Assembly: GCA_016939345.1 (NCBI GenBank)
Contig: JAFGHG010000127.1
Location: 1 to 17,287 of the forward strand
Direction: 5' to 3'
DNA: 17,287 nt
Source of the DNA: Candidatus Omnitrophota bacterium
GTDB lineage: Bacteria > Omnitrophota > Gorgyraeia > Duberdicusellales > 4484-171
Shown: positions 1 to 8,045 of the stretch, in pieces
Layout of the letters: every line of letters starts with the position of its first letter
How positions within the stretch are numbered: position 1 is the first letter of the stretch
The notes under the pieces: model-generated
What the model saw: only the letters and a program-made list of their open reading frames with translations
The model's database searches: none
Told to the model about the DNA's origin: nothing
Position numbers and translations under genes: made by a program

Positions 1-30
1 GACCGATAAGTTTTTAAAAATCAAAAGATT

Positions 31-1392
31 ATGGAATTCAAAGATTTCAAGCAATTAGAAAGAATACTTAAACCCAGCTCGATAAGAAATATATTCTTCT
101 TCAAGGCGGTCAAAGGTTTTTCCATAGATTCAAGAACCCTTAAAAAAGAGCAGGGCTACATAGCTATTAAAGGCCGCTATCAAGATGGGCATGATTTTAT
201 CCAAGATGCCGTGTCAAAAGGGGCATCTTTCGTAGTTGCCCAGGAGTTAAGGCCCATAAGCAGAAAAGTGCCTTATTTTGTTGTCGATAACACGTACAAT
301 GCTCTTTTTGATATCTGCAGGTTCGTCCGCATAAAGAAAAAACCGCTGGTTGTGGCTATTACCGGTTCAGTAGGCAAGTCTACGACTAAAGAAATGCTGT
401 CTTTTCTGCTAAGGGAGCGGTTTAGTGTTTTAAAGAATGAGCAGACTGAAAATAATTTTTTAGGCCTTGCCAAGACCATACTTAATCTAGATAAGCAAAA
501 GATTTTAATACTTGAACTTGGCACCAACAGTATTGGAGAAATAGAACTTCTGGCCAGGATGAGTTCTCCAGATATAGGGGTTATAACGTTTATTAAACCC
601 GTTCATCTGCAGGGGCTGAAAAGTTTAGAAGGAGTTTATCAAGAAAAGCTTTCTCTTTTTAAAGTAAATAAAAAAATGAAGGCTGTTTTGAATAAAGATG
701 ATGCTTATCTTTGCCGAACCAGCTTAACAAACAGGATATTCTGGTTCGGCAAGAGCCATACTAACCATTTGTCTGCGGCTATAATAAAAAGAGAAAAAGA
801 ACACATAAGGTACCTTATACAGGGAAGATACGAGCTGAAGTTGCCTTTGCATCAGGAAAACTTCCTGGCAAATATCCTGGCGGCCTTATTAACCGCCAAA
901 CTGCTGAAGCTTCCTCTCGGCTATTCTATAAGAAAGATTAATTGTTTTGAGAATATCTTATCAATGCGTATGCAGGTTAAATCTGGACCCAAGGCATTGA
1001 TAATAAATGATGCTTACAACGCCAATCCCTATTCTTGCCAGCAGGGTTTGAAAACCGTAGGAAAATTCAATCAGAAAAAGATAGCTGTTTTGGCTGATAT
1101 GCTGGAATTAGGCTCTAAAGAAGTCTATTACCATAAACTCCTGGCCAAGGAATTAGTAAGAAATAAAATAGATTACTGCCTGACTTACGGGCCTTTGATG
1201 AAGCATCTAAAAGAGCAGCTTTCGCAGATAGGTTATGATAGGGCCTATCATTTTAAATCCCACAAGTCAATAGCCGATTTTATCAATAAAAAAATCGAGG
1301 AAAAAGACATTTTTAATAAAGGCTTCTTGGTTTTTTTAAAAGGATCGCGCAAGATGAGGCTTGAAAAAGTCCTGGATTACATAAAATTCTAG
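31..1392 (+). CDS. murF: UDP-N-acetylmuramoyl-tripeptide--D-alanyl-D-alanine ligase MurF
   Basis: Cytoplasmic Mur ligase that uses ATP to add D-Ala-D-Ala to UDP-MurNAc-tripeptide, the last step of the soluble muropeptide pathway. The 453-residue protein has the normal family length. The MurF-type N-terminal domain is seen in SIDSRTLKKEQGYIAIKG (31-48). The central domain has the P-loop TGSVGKST (111-118) and ELGTNSIGEI (162-171). The C-terminal domain has DAYNANP (327-333), ADMLELG (355-361) and KGSRKMRLEKV (437-447). The ATG at base 31 gives a typical MurF N-terminus, although no clear Shine-Dalgarno sequence precedes it. Only 30 bases lie upstream in the window, so the preceding gene (murE would be usual) is not visible. 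mraY follows after 3 bases, the classic murF-mraY order. No key residue appears to be missing. Confidence 0.96.
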   Translation: MEFKDFKQLERILKPSSIRNIFFFKAVKGFSIDSRTLKKEQGYIAIKGRYQDGHDFIQDAVSKGASFVVAQELRPISRKVPYFVVDNTYNALFDICRFVRIKKKPLVVAITGSVGKSTTKEMLSFLLRERFSVLKNEQTENNFLGLAKTILNLDKQKILILELGTNSIGEIELLARMSSPDIGVITFIKPVHLQGLKSLEGVYQEKLSLFKVNKKMKAVLNKDDAYLCRTSLTNRIFWFGKSHTNHLSAAIIKREKEHIRYLIQGRYELKLPLHQENFLANILAALLTAKLLKLPLGYSIRKINCFENILSMRMQVKSGPKALIINDAYNANPYSCQQGLKTVGKFNQKKIAVLADMLELGSKEVYYHKLLAKELVRNKIDYCLTYGPLMKHLKEQLSQIGYDRAYHFKSHKSIADFINKKIEEKDIFNKGFLVFLKGSRKMRLEKVLDYIKF

Positions 1393-1395
1393 AAT

Positions 1396-2475
1396 ATGGT
1401 TTATCATATTTTTTATCCCCTTGCAGATAAATTTTTTGTTTTTAACGTAACCAAATATATCACTTTCAGGGGCGGTTGCGCTTTTGTAACCTCTTTTTTC
1501 CTGGTTATGGCTTTTTGGAAGTTTACTTTGAAACGCCTGAAAAGGCTGAAAATTGTAGAAAAAGTTGATATGTACGGGCATATCCACCTAGAGTCACTGC
1601 ATGGAGGTAAACGCGGGACCCCGACCATGGGGGGGATTTTGATGATTTTTTCTATAGTAGTTTCGACTGTCTTGTGGTCTCGCTGGGATAATATTTTTAT
1701 CTGGCTTATCGTCCTGGTCTTGCTTTCTTTAGGCACCTTGGGCCTTTATGATGACCTTTCCAAAATTAGAAAGTCTAAGGGTTTGACCCGCTATCAAAAG
1801 CTTTTTTGGCAGGCCGTAATCGGAATAGCCTTGGGGATTATACTTGTCAGTTATAAAGACTTCAATACTAACTGGAGTTTCCCTTTCATTAAAGGAGCAA
1901 AGGATCTCGGGACTTTCTATATTTTCTGGTTTACCCTTATGCTAATTGCCACTTCTAACGCAGTGAATTTCACCGATGGTCTTGATGGTTTGGCTATAGG
2001 TACGTTGATCATAAATTTTTTGATTTTTGGTTTATTGAGCTACATTGTCGGTCATATCAAGTTCGCCAATTACCTTTTTATTCCCTATATTGCTCATGCC
2101 GGCGAGCTTACTGTTTTTTGTCTGGCCGCTATCGGTGCAGGTCTTGCTTTTTTATGGTTTAATTCCTTTCCTGCTGAAGTTTTTATGGGAGATGTAGGCG
2201 CTCTGGCTTTAGGCGGGGCTATAGGAGCAGTATCTCTTTTCATTAAACAGGAGTTCTTGTTATTTATCAGCGGAGGGATATTTGTTGCTGAAGCAATGAG
2301 CGTTATTTTACAGATCATCTGGGTCAAGTCAAAGGGCAAAAAGCTTTTTAAGGCTGCGCCGCTTCATCACCATTTCCAGCTTCTCGGCTGGGAAGAATCC
2401 AAGATAATTATCCGCTTCTGGATAGTGACTATTATCTGTGCTGTTATTGCCCTTTTGACTCTTAAATTGCGTTGA
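1396..2475 (+). CDS. mraY: Phospho-N-acetylmuramoyl-pentapeptide-transferase MraY
   Basis: Polytopic inner-membrane enzyme that transfers phospho-MurNAc-pentapeptide from UDP to undecaprenyl phosphate, giving lipid I. The 359-residue protein carries the full set of family signatures: GTPTMGG (74-80), the DD pair in LYDDLSK (117-123), NAVNFTDGLDGLA (188-200), EVFMGDVGALALGG (261-274) and the PLHHHF loop (322-327). These include the aspartates and histidines known to line the Mg2+ and active site. About ten hydrophobic segments alternate with charged loops. It starts 3 bases after the murF stop without a strong Shine-Dalgarno sequence, so its translation may depend on ribosomes leaving murF. 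The family assignment is essentially certain. Confidence 0.97.
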   Translation: MVYHIFYPLADKFFVFNVTKYITFRGGCAFVTSFFLVMAFWKFTLKRLKRLKIVEKVDMYGHIHLESLHGGKRGTPTMGGILMIFSIVVSTVLWSRWDNIFIWLIVLVLLSLGTLGLYDDLSKIRKSKGLTRYQKLFWQAVIGIALGIILVSYKDFNTNWSFPFIKGAKDLGTFYIFWFTLMLIATSNAVNFTDGLDGLAIGTLIINFLIFGLLSYIVGHIKFANYLFIPYIAHAGELTVFCLAAIGAGLAFLWFNSFPAEVFMGDVGALALGGAIGAVSLFIKQEFLLFISGGIFVAEAMSVILQIIWVKSKGKKLFKAAPLHHHFQLLGWEESKIIIRFWIVTIICAVIALLTLKLR

Positions 2476-2488
2476 TTTCTGGCAAAAT

Positions 2489-3736
2489 ATGAATATTGAT
2501 AATTTTAAAACAATTTGTGTTGTCGGTTTCGGCAAAAGCGGCATAGCCCTTTGTAATCTGCTTCTCAGTTTGAAAAAAAAAGTCATAGTAAGCGATATAT
2601 CCAAAAGCTCTGAGTTCGAATCCTCTGTAATCAGCCAGCTTAAGAATCAGGGTGTAGACTTTGAATTCGAAGCCCACACCGCGGATTTTATAAAAAAGTC
2701 TCAATTGATAATAACCAGCCCTGGTGTTGATATTTTCTCAAGCAGCCTCAAGGATATTGCCGCCGGCTTAATGATTCCTTGTGTGGGGGAAATCGAATTT
2801 TCTTTTTGGCTTACCAAAGCCAGTATAGTCGCTATAACCGGAACAAACGGAAAGACCACTACTTCTCAACTGGCTTATGAGTTGTTGAAGAAAAAGAAAA
2901 AAAGGATTTTTCTTGGCGGAAATATAGGAACGCCATTCTCTTCTTTTGTCTTAAAGACCCGGCCTCATGACATAGTTGTACTGGAAATAAGTTCTTTTCA
3001 GCTGGAAACTATAATCGAGTTCAGGCCTTTTATCGCTGCTTTGCTTAATTTAGAGCCAGACCATATGGACAGATATAAAGACTTCGAATCTTATTGCAAG
3101 GCAAAGATGAATTTATTTCGCAACCAGGGCCCGCAAGACTGGGCAATACTGAATAAGAATATACATTTCAGCAGGACTTGCCTTGATTCTATAAGGTCAA
3201 AGACCTTATTTTTTTCAAACGAGTTTGACAATGAGAATTTTTCCTCTGTTTACAGAATAGCCGGGATTTTCGGCTTTTCCAAAGCTGATTGTCTGGCTTT
3301 TTTTTCTACCTTCAAGGGATTCCCGCATAGGCTTGAGTTTGTGGCTGATCTAAAAGGGGTGACCTATATCAATGATTCCAAAGCAACCAACCCTGCATCT
3401 ACGATTTGGGCTCTTAAAAATATAAAAACACCGGTAATTCTTCTTGCGGGAGGAAAGGATAAGGGCTTGGATTATTCAGCTATAACTCCATATTTAAGCA
3501 GGGTGCGTAGAATAAACCTTTTTGGTGAGTCTGCGGGAAAAATAAACAGGGCCTTGGAGCCTTTTGAAGTTAAGACTGATGTTTTTGCGACTTTAAAAGA
3601 GGCAGTAATAGCCGCTCACAGCCAGTCTAAAAAAGGAGATACTGTTCTTCTTTCCCCGATGTGTTCAAGTTTTGATGAGTTTAAAGATTACCAGGACAGA
3701 GGAAGGACTTTTATTGATATAGTCAAGAGCCTTTAA
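2489..3736 (+). CDS. murD: UDP-N-acetylmuramoyl-L-alanine--D-glutamate ligase MurD (shortened central domain)
   Basis: Cytoplasmic ligase adding D-Glu to UDP-MurNAc-L-Ala with ATP. Visible motifs are an N-terminal Rossmann-like GFGKSG (13-18), P-loop TGTNGKTT (117-124), LEISSFQLE (165-173), NLEPDHMDRY (187-196), the YCKAK segment (202-206) carrying the usual carbamylated lysine, PHRLE (279-283), INDSKATNP (294-302) and the MurD-specific SPMCSSFDEFKDYQDRGRTF (389-408). At 415 residues it is shorter than the usual 440-450. The loss lies between about residues 240 and 256, where the strands leading to the conserved G-x-H-N motif should be. Both flanks align well in one frame, so this looks like a real deletion rather than a frameshift. 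It sits 13 bases after mraY and 2 bases before ftsW. MurD identity is secure; activity with this central domain is untested. Confidence 0.94.
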   Translation: MNIDNFKTICVVGFGKSGIALCNLLLSLKKKVIVSDISKSSEFESSVISQLKNQGVDFEFEAHTADFIKKSQLIITSPGVDIFSSSLKDIAAGLMIPCVGEIEFSFWLTKASIVAITGTNGKTTTSQLAYELLKKKKKRIFLGGNIGTPFSSFVLKTRPHDIVVLEISSFQLETIIEFRPFIAALLNLEPDHMDRYKDFESYCKAKMNLFRNQGPQDWAILNKNIHFSRTCLDSIRSKTLFFSNEFDNENFSSVYRIAGIFGFSKADCLAFFSTFKGFPHRLEFVADLKGVTYINDSKATNPASTIWALKNIKTPVILLAGGKDKGLDYSAITPYLSRVRRINLFGESAGKINRALEPFEVKTDVFATLKEAVIAAHSQSKKGDTVLLSPMCSSFDEFKDYQDRGRTFIDIVKSL

Positions 3737-3738
3737 TT

Positions 3739-4845
3739 ATGAAAACTCTAAAAAGAGACCGCTGGTTTATCTTTATTGTTTTTTTTGCTTTAACTCTTTT
3801 TGGGTTGTTGATGATCTATGAATCTTCAAGCATCTATGCTTATAAATATACCCAGGATTCTTCTTACTTTTTCAAAAGGCAGTTCATTTTTTTTATTATC
3901 AGCCTTATCTTTTTTTTTCTTACCCTGTTCCTAGATCTTGATTTTCTAAAAAGATATAACAAGGAGCTACTTCTTTTGGTCATTGTTTGCCTCCTTTTTT
4001 TGGTTTCTTTTGGAAAGTCAGCCGGCGGGGCCAGGCGCTGGTTCAACATCGGAGGTTTCAATATCCAGCCTTCAGAGTTTCTCAAGGTCGCTTTTTTGTG
4101 CTATTGTTCTGATTATCTTTCCCGGAAAAAGAACCTTGTAAGGAATTTTAAATCTGGTATTTTACCCATGGCCATAGTCTTGGGAATAGTCTGTGCGTTG
4201 GTGATTTTACAGCCTGACTTGGGAACAGCTATTTTTTGGGTTCTTTGGATGATTCTTTTTCTTTTTATATTTGGAGCAAAAATAAAACATCTTTTATCGG
4301 GCATAAGCATAGGTGGCCTGGCTTTTTTTTTCCTGATAAAACTATCCAGCTACCGTTTGGCAAGGATCACCTCATTTCTTAACCCTTTTTCTGATCCCAA
4401 AGGAACGGGTTTTCAGCTTATCCAGTCTCAGATAGCCTATGGTTCCGGAGGTTTTTTCGGTGTGGGGCTGGGGCAAAGCAGACAAAAATTATTTTTTCTT
4501 CCTGCATCACATACGGATTTTATTTATTCAATAATAGCTGAAGAATTTGGATTATTAGGCTCATTAGGCATATTGATTATTTTTGGTATAGTTTTTCACA
4601 AGATGTTCGTGATTGCCAAAGGAGCTATTGATGAATTCAGGGCTGGTATCCTTTGGGGGGTTTTATTGATTTTCTTCCTGGAGGTCTTTATTAATATCGG
4701 AGTAAGCTGCGGCGTATTTCCGACCAAAGGACTTCCTTTGCCCTTTATAAGCTACGGCGGGAGCAGTCTGGTTGTCCATTATATATTGCTGGCTTTGTTT
4801 TTTAACGCTTCCCGCAAAAGCCAAGAAAAGCCTTTTAACCAATAA
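3739..4845 (+). CDS. ftsW: Septal peptidoglycan glycosyltransferase FtsW (SEDS family)
   Basis: Multi-pass inner-membrane SEDS protein that polymerises lipid II into glycan strands at the division site, normally together with a class B PBP (FtsI). The 368 residues form about ten hydrophobic helices. SEDS signatures are GGARRWFNIGGFNIQPSEFLK region (96-116), LQPDLGTA (157-164), QIAYGSGGFFGVGLGQS (231-247), FLPASHTDFIYSIIAEEFG region (253-271) with the aspartate (D260) that is catalytic in SEDS enzymes, and FPTKGLPLPFISYGGSS (327-343). The TKGLPLPF form and the location between murD and murG favour FtsW over RodA. The start is 2 bases after the murD stop. Two 9-T runs (3910-3918 and 4323-4331) lie inside the gene. 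No FtsI gene is visible in the window. Confidence 0.95.
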   Translation: MKTLKRDRWFIFIVFFALTLFGLLMIYESSSIYAYKYTQDSSYFFKRQFIFFIISLIFFFLTLFLDLDFLKRYNKELLLLVIVCLLFLVSFGKSAGGARRWFNIGGFNIQPSEFLKVAFLCYCSDYLSRKKNLVRNFKSGILPMAIVLGIVCALVILQPDLGTAIFWVLWMILFLFIFGAKIKHLLSGISIGGLAFFFLIKLSSYRLARITSFLNPFSDPKGTGFQLIQSQIAYGSGGFFGVGLGQSRQKLFFLPASHTDFIYSIIAEEFGLLGSLGILIIFGIVFHKMFVIAKGAIDEFRAGILWGVLLIFFLEVFINIGVSCGVFPTKGLPLPFISYGGSSLVVHYILLALFFNASRKSQEKPFNQ

Positions 4846-4862
4846 GCTTCTCATTAAATAAT

Positions 4863-5909
4863 ATGAATATCATTCTAGCTGCTGAACGAAGCGCAGGCCA
4901 TATCTTTCCTGCCTTGACAATTGCTTCGGCTATGATTAAAGATGGCAAAAAAGGCCAGTCTAGCCAAGATAAAAATGTCTTTATTTTTACTACTTCAAGT
5001 AAATTGAAGAAATATGTAGAGGAAGAAGGGTTTACAGCCATAGGAAGATGTTTTTCAAAAAGAAATATCTTAATAGAAGGCTTTTGGAGGTTCTTTGAGT
5101 CATTCTATATCATCTTTAAATTGAGGCCTGGTCTGGTAATAGGTTTTGGCGGCAGAGATAGTTTTTTCCTGGTTTTTATCAGCTCCCTTTTATTTATAAA
5201 GACTTTTATATATGAGCCTAACGTAACTTTCGGCAGGGCAAATAAAAAGCTTGCTTGGTTTGTTTCTGGTATTTGGCGGGGCATGGTAGAGGATGGTTTA
5301 AAGAAAAAAGAAAAGTCAATAGGAATACCTTTAAGAAAAGGACTGCTGAAGTTAGAAAAAGAACAAGCCAGAAAGTCATTGGGGTTTGATGAGCGGCCGG
5401 TAATATTTTGTTTCGGTGGCAGCCAGGGTTCTGTTTTTATAAACGATATTTTTATGAGGTTCGTTAAAAATGTTTCTGAAAGCATACAGATAATACATTT
5501 AACCGGTCCAGATCAAGACTTTCAAATAAGTAGATTTTATAATAAAATAAGCAATAACAAGTTCATCAGGGATTTTTATTATCAGATAGGCACTTTATAC
5601 AGCGCAGCTGATTTGCTGCTTTGCCGGGCTGGAGCCTTGACTCTTGGAGAGATATCTTACTTTAATCTGCCCAGCGTTTTGGTACCCTACCCTTCCTCAG
5701 GCGGGCATCAAAAAGAGAATGCTCTTTTTTTTAAAAAGCATGAGGCTGCGATAGTGATTGAACAGGATGGTTTTGATTTTGAATCTTTTGCCGTCACTTT
5801 GAACGAGGTCTTATACGACAGATGTAAACAACAGAAACTGATAGATAATTTACAGAAGATCAGGTTAGGAGTAAGCTTTGAAGATTTCCAGTTACCTTTT
5901 GATTTTTAG
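4863..5909 (+). CDS. murG: UDP-GlcNAc--lipid I N-acetylglucosamine transferase MurG (divergent)
   Basis: Peripheral inner-membrane GT-B (family 28) enzyme adding GlcNAc to lipid I to form lipid II. Support is clear in the C-terminal half: FGGSQGSVFIN (184-194), CRAGALTLGEISYFNLPS (254-271) and a PYPSSGGHQKENA stretch (275-287), which form the UDP-GlcNAc site. The N-terminal half has GHIFPALTIA (12-21) with the conserved His13, GFGGRDS (94-100), and YEPNVTFGRANKKLA (117-131) in place of the usual H-E-Q-N-x-x-x-G-x-x-N. The first glycine loop, normally GGTGGH, reads ERSAGH (8-13). The 348-residue length is normal. It starts 17 bases after ftsW. Its last 32 bases overlap the following peptidase-like gene. 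Identity rests on motifs and position; the altered loop is odd but His13 and the donor site are intact. Confidence 0.92.
   Translation: MNIILAAERSAGHIFPALTIASAMIKDGKKGQSSQDKNVFIFTTSSKLKKYVEEEGFTAIGRCFSKRNILIEGFWRFFESFYIIFKLRPGLVIGFGGRDSFFLVFISSLLFIKTFIYEPNVTFGRANKKLAWFVSGIWRGMVEDGLKKKEKSIGIPLRKGLLKLEKEQARKSLGFDERPVIFCFGGSQGSVFINDIFMRFVKNVSESIQIIHLTGPDQDFQISRFYNKISNNKFIRDFYYQIGTLYSAADLLLCRAGALTLGEISYFNLPSVLVPYPSSGGHQKENALFFKKHEAAIVIEQDGFDFESFAVTLNEVLYDRCKQQKLIDNLQKIRLGVSFEDFQLPFDF
5865..5871 (+). promoter_or_regulatory. Ribosome binding site deciding a TTG start (peptidase-like gene)
   Basis: The sequence TTAGGAG lies inside the end of murG and is followed by a 6-base spacer to a TTG at 5878. 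The spacing and AGGAG core make this TTG the most convincing start for the downstream gene. Translation from it gives an immediate signal-peptide-like N-terminus. Confidence 0.7.
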
Positions 5910-6693
5910 CCTTTGTTTTGGATTATGGGCCTTGCTTGTTTTTCCTGCTGAGGTTTTTCCCCAGACAAAAGATTTTTCCGAAGAGCTCAGTGAGCACTTC
6001 ATAATTAAATACCAGCAGGGCGTTGATAAAAGTGATGTCGGCAGAATAAAAAACTTGGCTGAAAAATATTACCGGACTATAACCCAGGAATTTCATCTTA
6101 TCCGGGACGAGCTGTGGGTTTGGGATAACCGGGCAAGGATTTTTATAGCTAAAGACAAAAAAAATTATCTCGATAATTTTAACTGTTTTGCCTGGTCAGA
6201 TGCCTGTGTTGACTACATGAATAAGGTTATATATACATTTCCCAACCAGGATCATTTTTCTTCTATCCTGGTTCATGAGCTTACACATATAATATTCAGG
6301 GAGTATGTCGGCAGGAATATACTGCCGCTTTGGCTAGACGAGGGCATGGAAACATATATCGAAGATAAATATGGGGGAGGCCATTACAGTAAAAGGATAA
6401 GGTCTTTTGAAGATACATTAAAAAATAACCAACACATACAGTTTTCCCGTCTTCTTTCGCTTAAGGTCCAGGAGCTGGATAATGAGTCAAAAGACACCGT
6501 CAATCTCTATTATCTTGAAGTCTTTTCAGTAGTGAATTTTCTTATCACCAAATACGGCAGACATAATTTTTCCCGCTTTCTTTCATATTTGCAAAAGGGC
6601 TATGATTTCAAAGAAGCCATGGGCAGGGTGTATCTGGATTTTAGAGATTTTGAAAATTTTGAATTGAAATGGAAAAACTACTATCTCAATTAA
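5878..6693 (+). CDS. Secreted gluzincin-like metallopeptidase (peptidase MA-like)
   Basis: Predicted exported zinc protein. Residues 1-29 (MKISSYLLIFSLCFG...AEVFPQ) look like a signal peptide. The catalytic signature is HELTH (133-137) plus a downstream DEG (154-156) in PLWLDEGMETY (150-160), the layout of gluzincin peptidases of the peptidase MA-like type. The two histidines and E155 would bind zinc, and E134 would be the general base. The rest (about 35-120) resembles the N-terminal part of such proteins, and the tail to residue 271 is mainly helical. The start is TTG at 5878, supported by an AGGAG six bases upstream. It overlaps murG by 32 bases and murC by 25, so it is locked into the wall-synthesis operon and probably translationally coupled. 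An envelope role is inferred from export and context; its substrate is unknown. Confidence 0.85.
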   Translation: MKISSYLLIFSLCFGLWALLVFPAEVFPQTKDFSEELSEHFIIKYQQGVDKSDVGRIKNLAEKYYRTITQEFHLIRDELWVWDNRARIFIAKDKKNYLDNFNCFAWSDACVDYMNKVIYTFPNQDHFSSILVHELTHIIFREYVGRNILPLWLDEGMETYIEDKYGGGHYSKRIRSFEDTLKNNQHIQFSRLLSLKVQELDNESKDTVNLYYLEVFSVVNFLITKYGRHNFSRFLSYLQKGYDFKEAMGRVYLDFRDFENFELKWKNYYLN

Positions 6694-8045
6694 AAAAGGT
6701 ATTTCTGGTGGGTATCGGAGGCGTGGGGATGAGCGGTCTGGCTTTGCTCTTGCATGATAAAGGCATTCAAGTATCAGGCTGCGACCAGAAGGCATCAGGC
6801 AACACTGAATTGCTACTGCAAAAGGGCATGAATATATTTATCGGCCATGACGAGAATAACCTTAGTCCGGATATAGACCTCGTTGTTTATTCATCAGCGG
6901 TCGGCAAAGAAAACCCTTTGCTTAAAAAAGCCAAGATGATGAATATAGCGATTGTCAAAAGAGGAGAACTTTTAGCATATCTTTGCAGCCAGAAACAGAC
7001 AATTGCCGTAAGCGGAAGCCACGGGAAAACCACCACCACAGCTCTCCTAAGCCATATTCTGCAGTCTTTGGGTTATAAGCCTACTGTATTTGTAGGAGGT
7101 CTGCCTTTGAATTATTCATGTGGAGCCTGGTGGGGTGATGATTATTTTGTGGTCGAGACCGACGAAAGCGACGGAAGTTTCTTAAATCTTTATCCTGACA
7201 TCTCCATAATAACTAATATAGATAAAGAGCACCTTGACCATTACTCTTGCATGGATAACCTTAAAAAAAGTTTTTTTCAATTCGCCGCACAGACCAAAAA
7301 GCTGGTAACCGGATGTGCAGATCAGCCTTTAGTCCGTGATATTATAGCCTTGAACAGCGGATTAAGTTATGGTTTTAGCCGGGATAACAATATAAGGGCC
7401 CTAAATTATTCTTTTAAGGAAGGCATCAGCAGTTTTGACCTGAATATAAATGGTGAATTTGTTTTAAAGGCCGAGGTGCCTTTGGTCGGCAGTTTTAACT
7501 GTCTTAATACTTTGGCAGTATTCTCGGTTTTACATTTTTTAGGAATTGATTTGACAAAGGCCAATCAGGCTCTTAAGTCCTTTAAAGGTACCAAGCGCAG
7601 GTTTCAAAAAAAAGCAGAAGCCTCGGGTATTGTTTTTATCGACGATTACGCCCATCATCCTACAGAAATAAGATCTGTAATCGAAGCTGCCAGGCTTATG
7701 AAGCCTAAGCGCTTGGTCATAGTTGTCCAGCCCCACAGGTACTCAAGATTAAAATTGCTTAAGGATGAGTTTTCCAGGTGTTTTCAAGGAGCAGATTTCT
7801 TAATTTTGACTGACGTTTATGGGGCTTGTGAGAGTAATACATACGGAATTAGCAGCCGGGAACTTTTTGAAGAGGCAAAAAAGCATTTTTCTGGTAGAAT
7901 AATATTAATACCAAGAGACCAGCTCTGCGAGAAAATCCCTCCAGTTTTAGTGAAAGGAGATTTAGTTTTGAGCCTTGGAGCCGGAGACATCAATACAGTA
8001 ATGGAGAGTATTATAGATGAATTTAAAAAAATTAGAATTACTTAG
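6669..8045 (+). CDS. murC: UDP-N-acetylmuramate--L-alanine ligase MurC
   Basis: Cytoplasmic Mur ligase that attaches L-Ala to UDP-MurNAc with ATP, the first amino acid step. The 458-residue protein has the normal length. It shows the N-terminal UDP-binding loop GIGGVGMSG (15-23), VVYSSAV (72-78), P-loop SGSHGKTTT (115-123), VETDESDGSFL (162-172), TNIDKEHLDHY (182-192), GSFNCLNTLAV (274-284), the MurC hallmark DDYAHHPTEI (325-334), QPHRYSR (354-360) and LGAGDI (436-441). The ATG at 6669 lies within the last 25 bases of the peptidase-like gene and places GIGGVGMS at the expected distance. There is no strong Shine-Dalgarno sequence, so coupling to the upstream gene is likely. The 3' end overlaps murB by 29 bases. 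Confidence 0.97.
   Translation: MEKLLSQLKKVFLVGIGGVGMSGLALLLHDKGIQVSGCDQKASGNTELLLQKGMNIFIGHDENNLSPDIDLVVYSSAVGKENPLLKKAKMMNIAIVKRGELLAYLCSQKQTIAVSGSHGKTTTTALLSHILQSLGYKPTVFVGGLPLNYSCGAWWGDDYFVVETDESDGSFLNLYPDISIITNIDKEHLDHYSCMDNLKKSFFQFAAQTKKLVTGCADQPLVRDIIALNSGLSYGFSRDNNIRALNYSFKEGISSFDLNINGEFVLKAEVPLVGSFNCLNTLAVFSVLHFLGIDLTKANQALKSFKGTKRRFQKKAEASGIVFIDDYAHHPTEIRSVIEAARLMKPKRLVIVVQPHRYSRLKLLKDEFSRCFQGADFLILTDVYGACESNTYGISSRELFEEAKKHFSGRIILIPRDQLCEKIPPVLVKGDLVLSLGAGDINTVMESIIDEFKKIRIT

Noticed and set aside
1..59. Tail of an upstream gene (possibly murE) at the left edge.
   Set aside because: All three forward frames could hold an ending (stops at 7-9, 15-17 and 57-59). None shows a recognisable MurE C-terminus, so the frame cannot be chosen.
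2489..3736. Frameshift as the cause of the short MurD central domain.
   Set aside because: Motifs on both sides of the gap lie in the same frame without a stop codon, and the intervening residues read as normal protein.
5105..5485. 126-codon open frame on the minus strand within murG.
   Set aside because: It is a mirror of murG codons in AT-rich sequence, with no family-like motif and no Shine-Dalgarno sequence; the plus-strand gene is clearly real.
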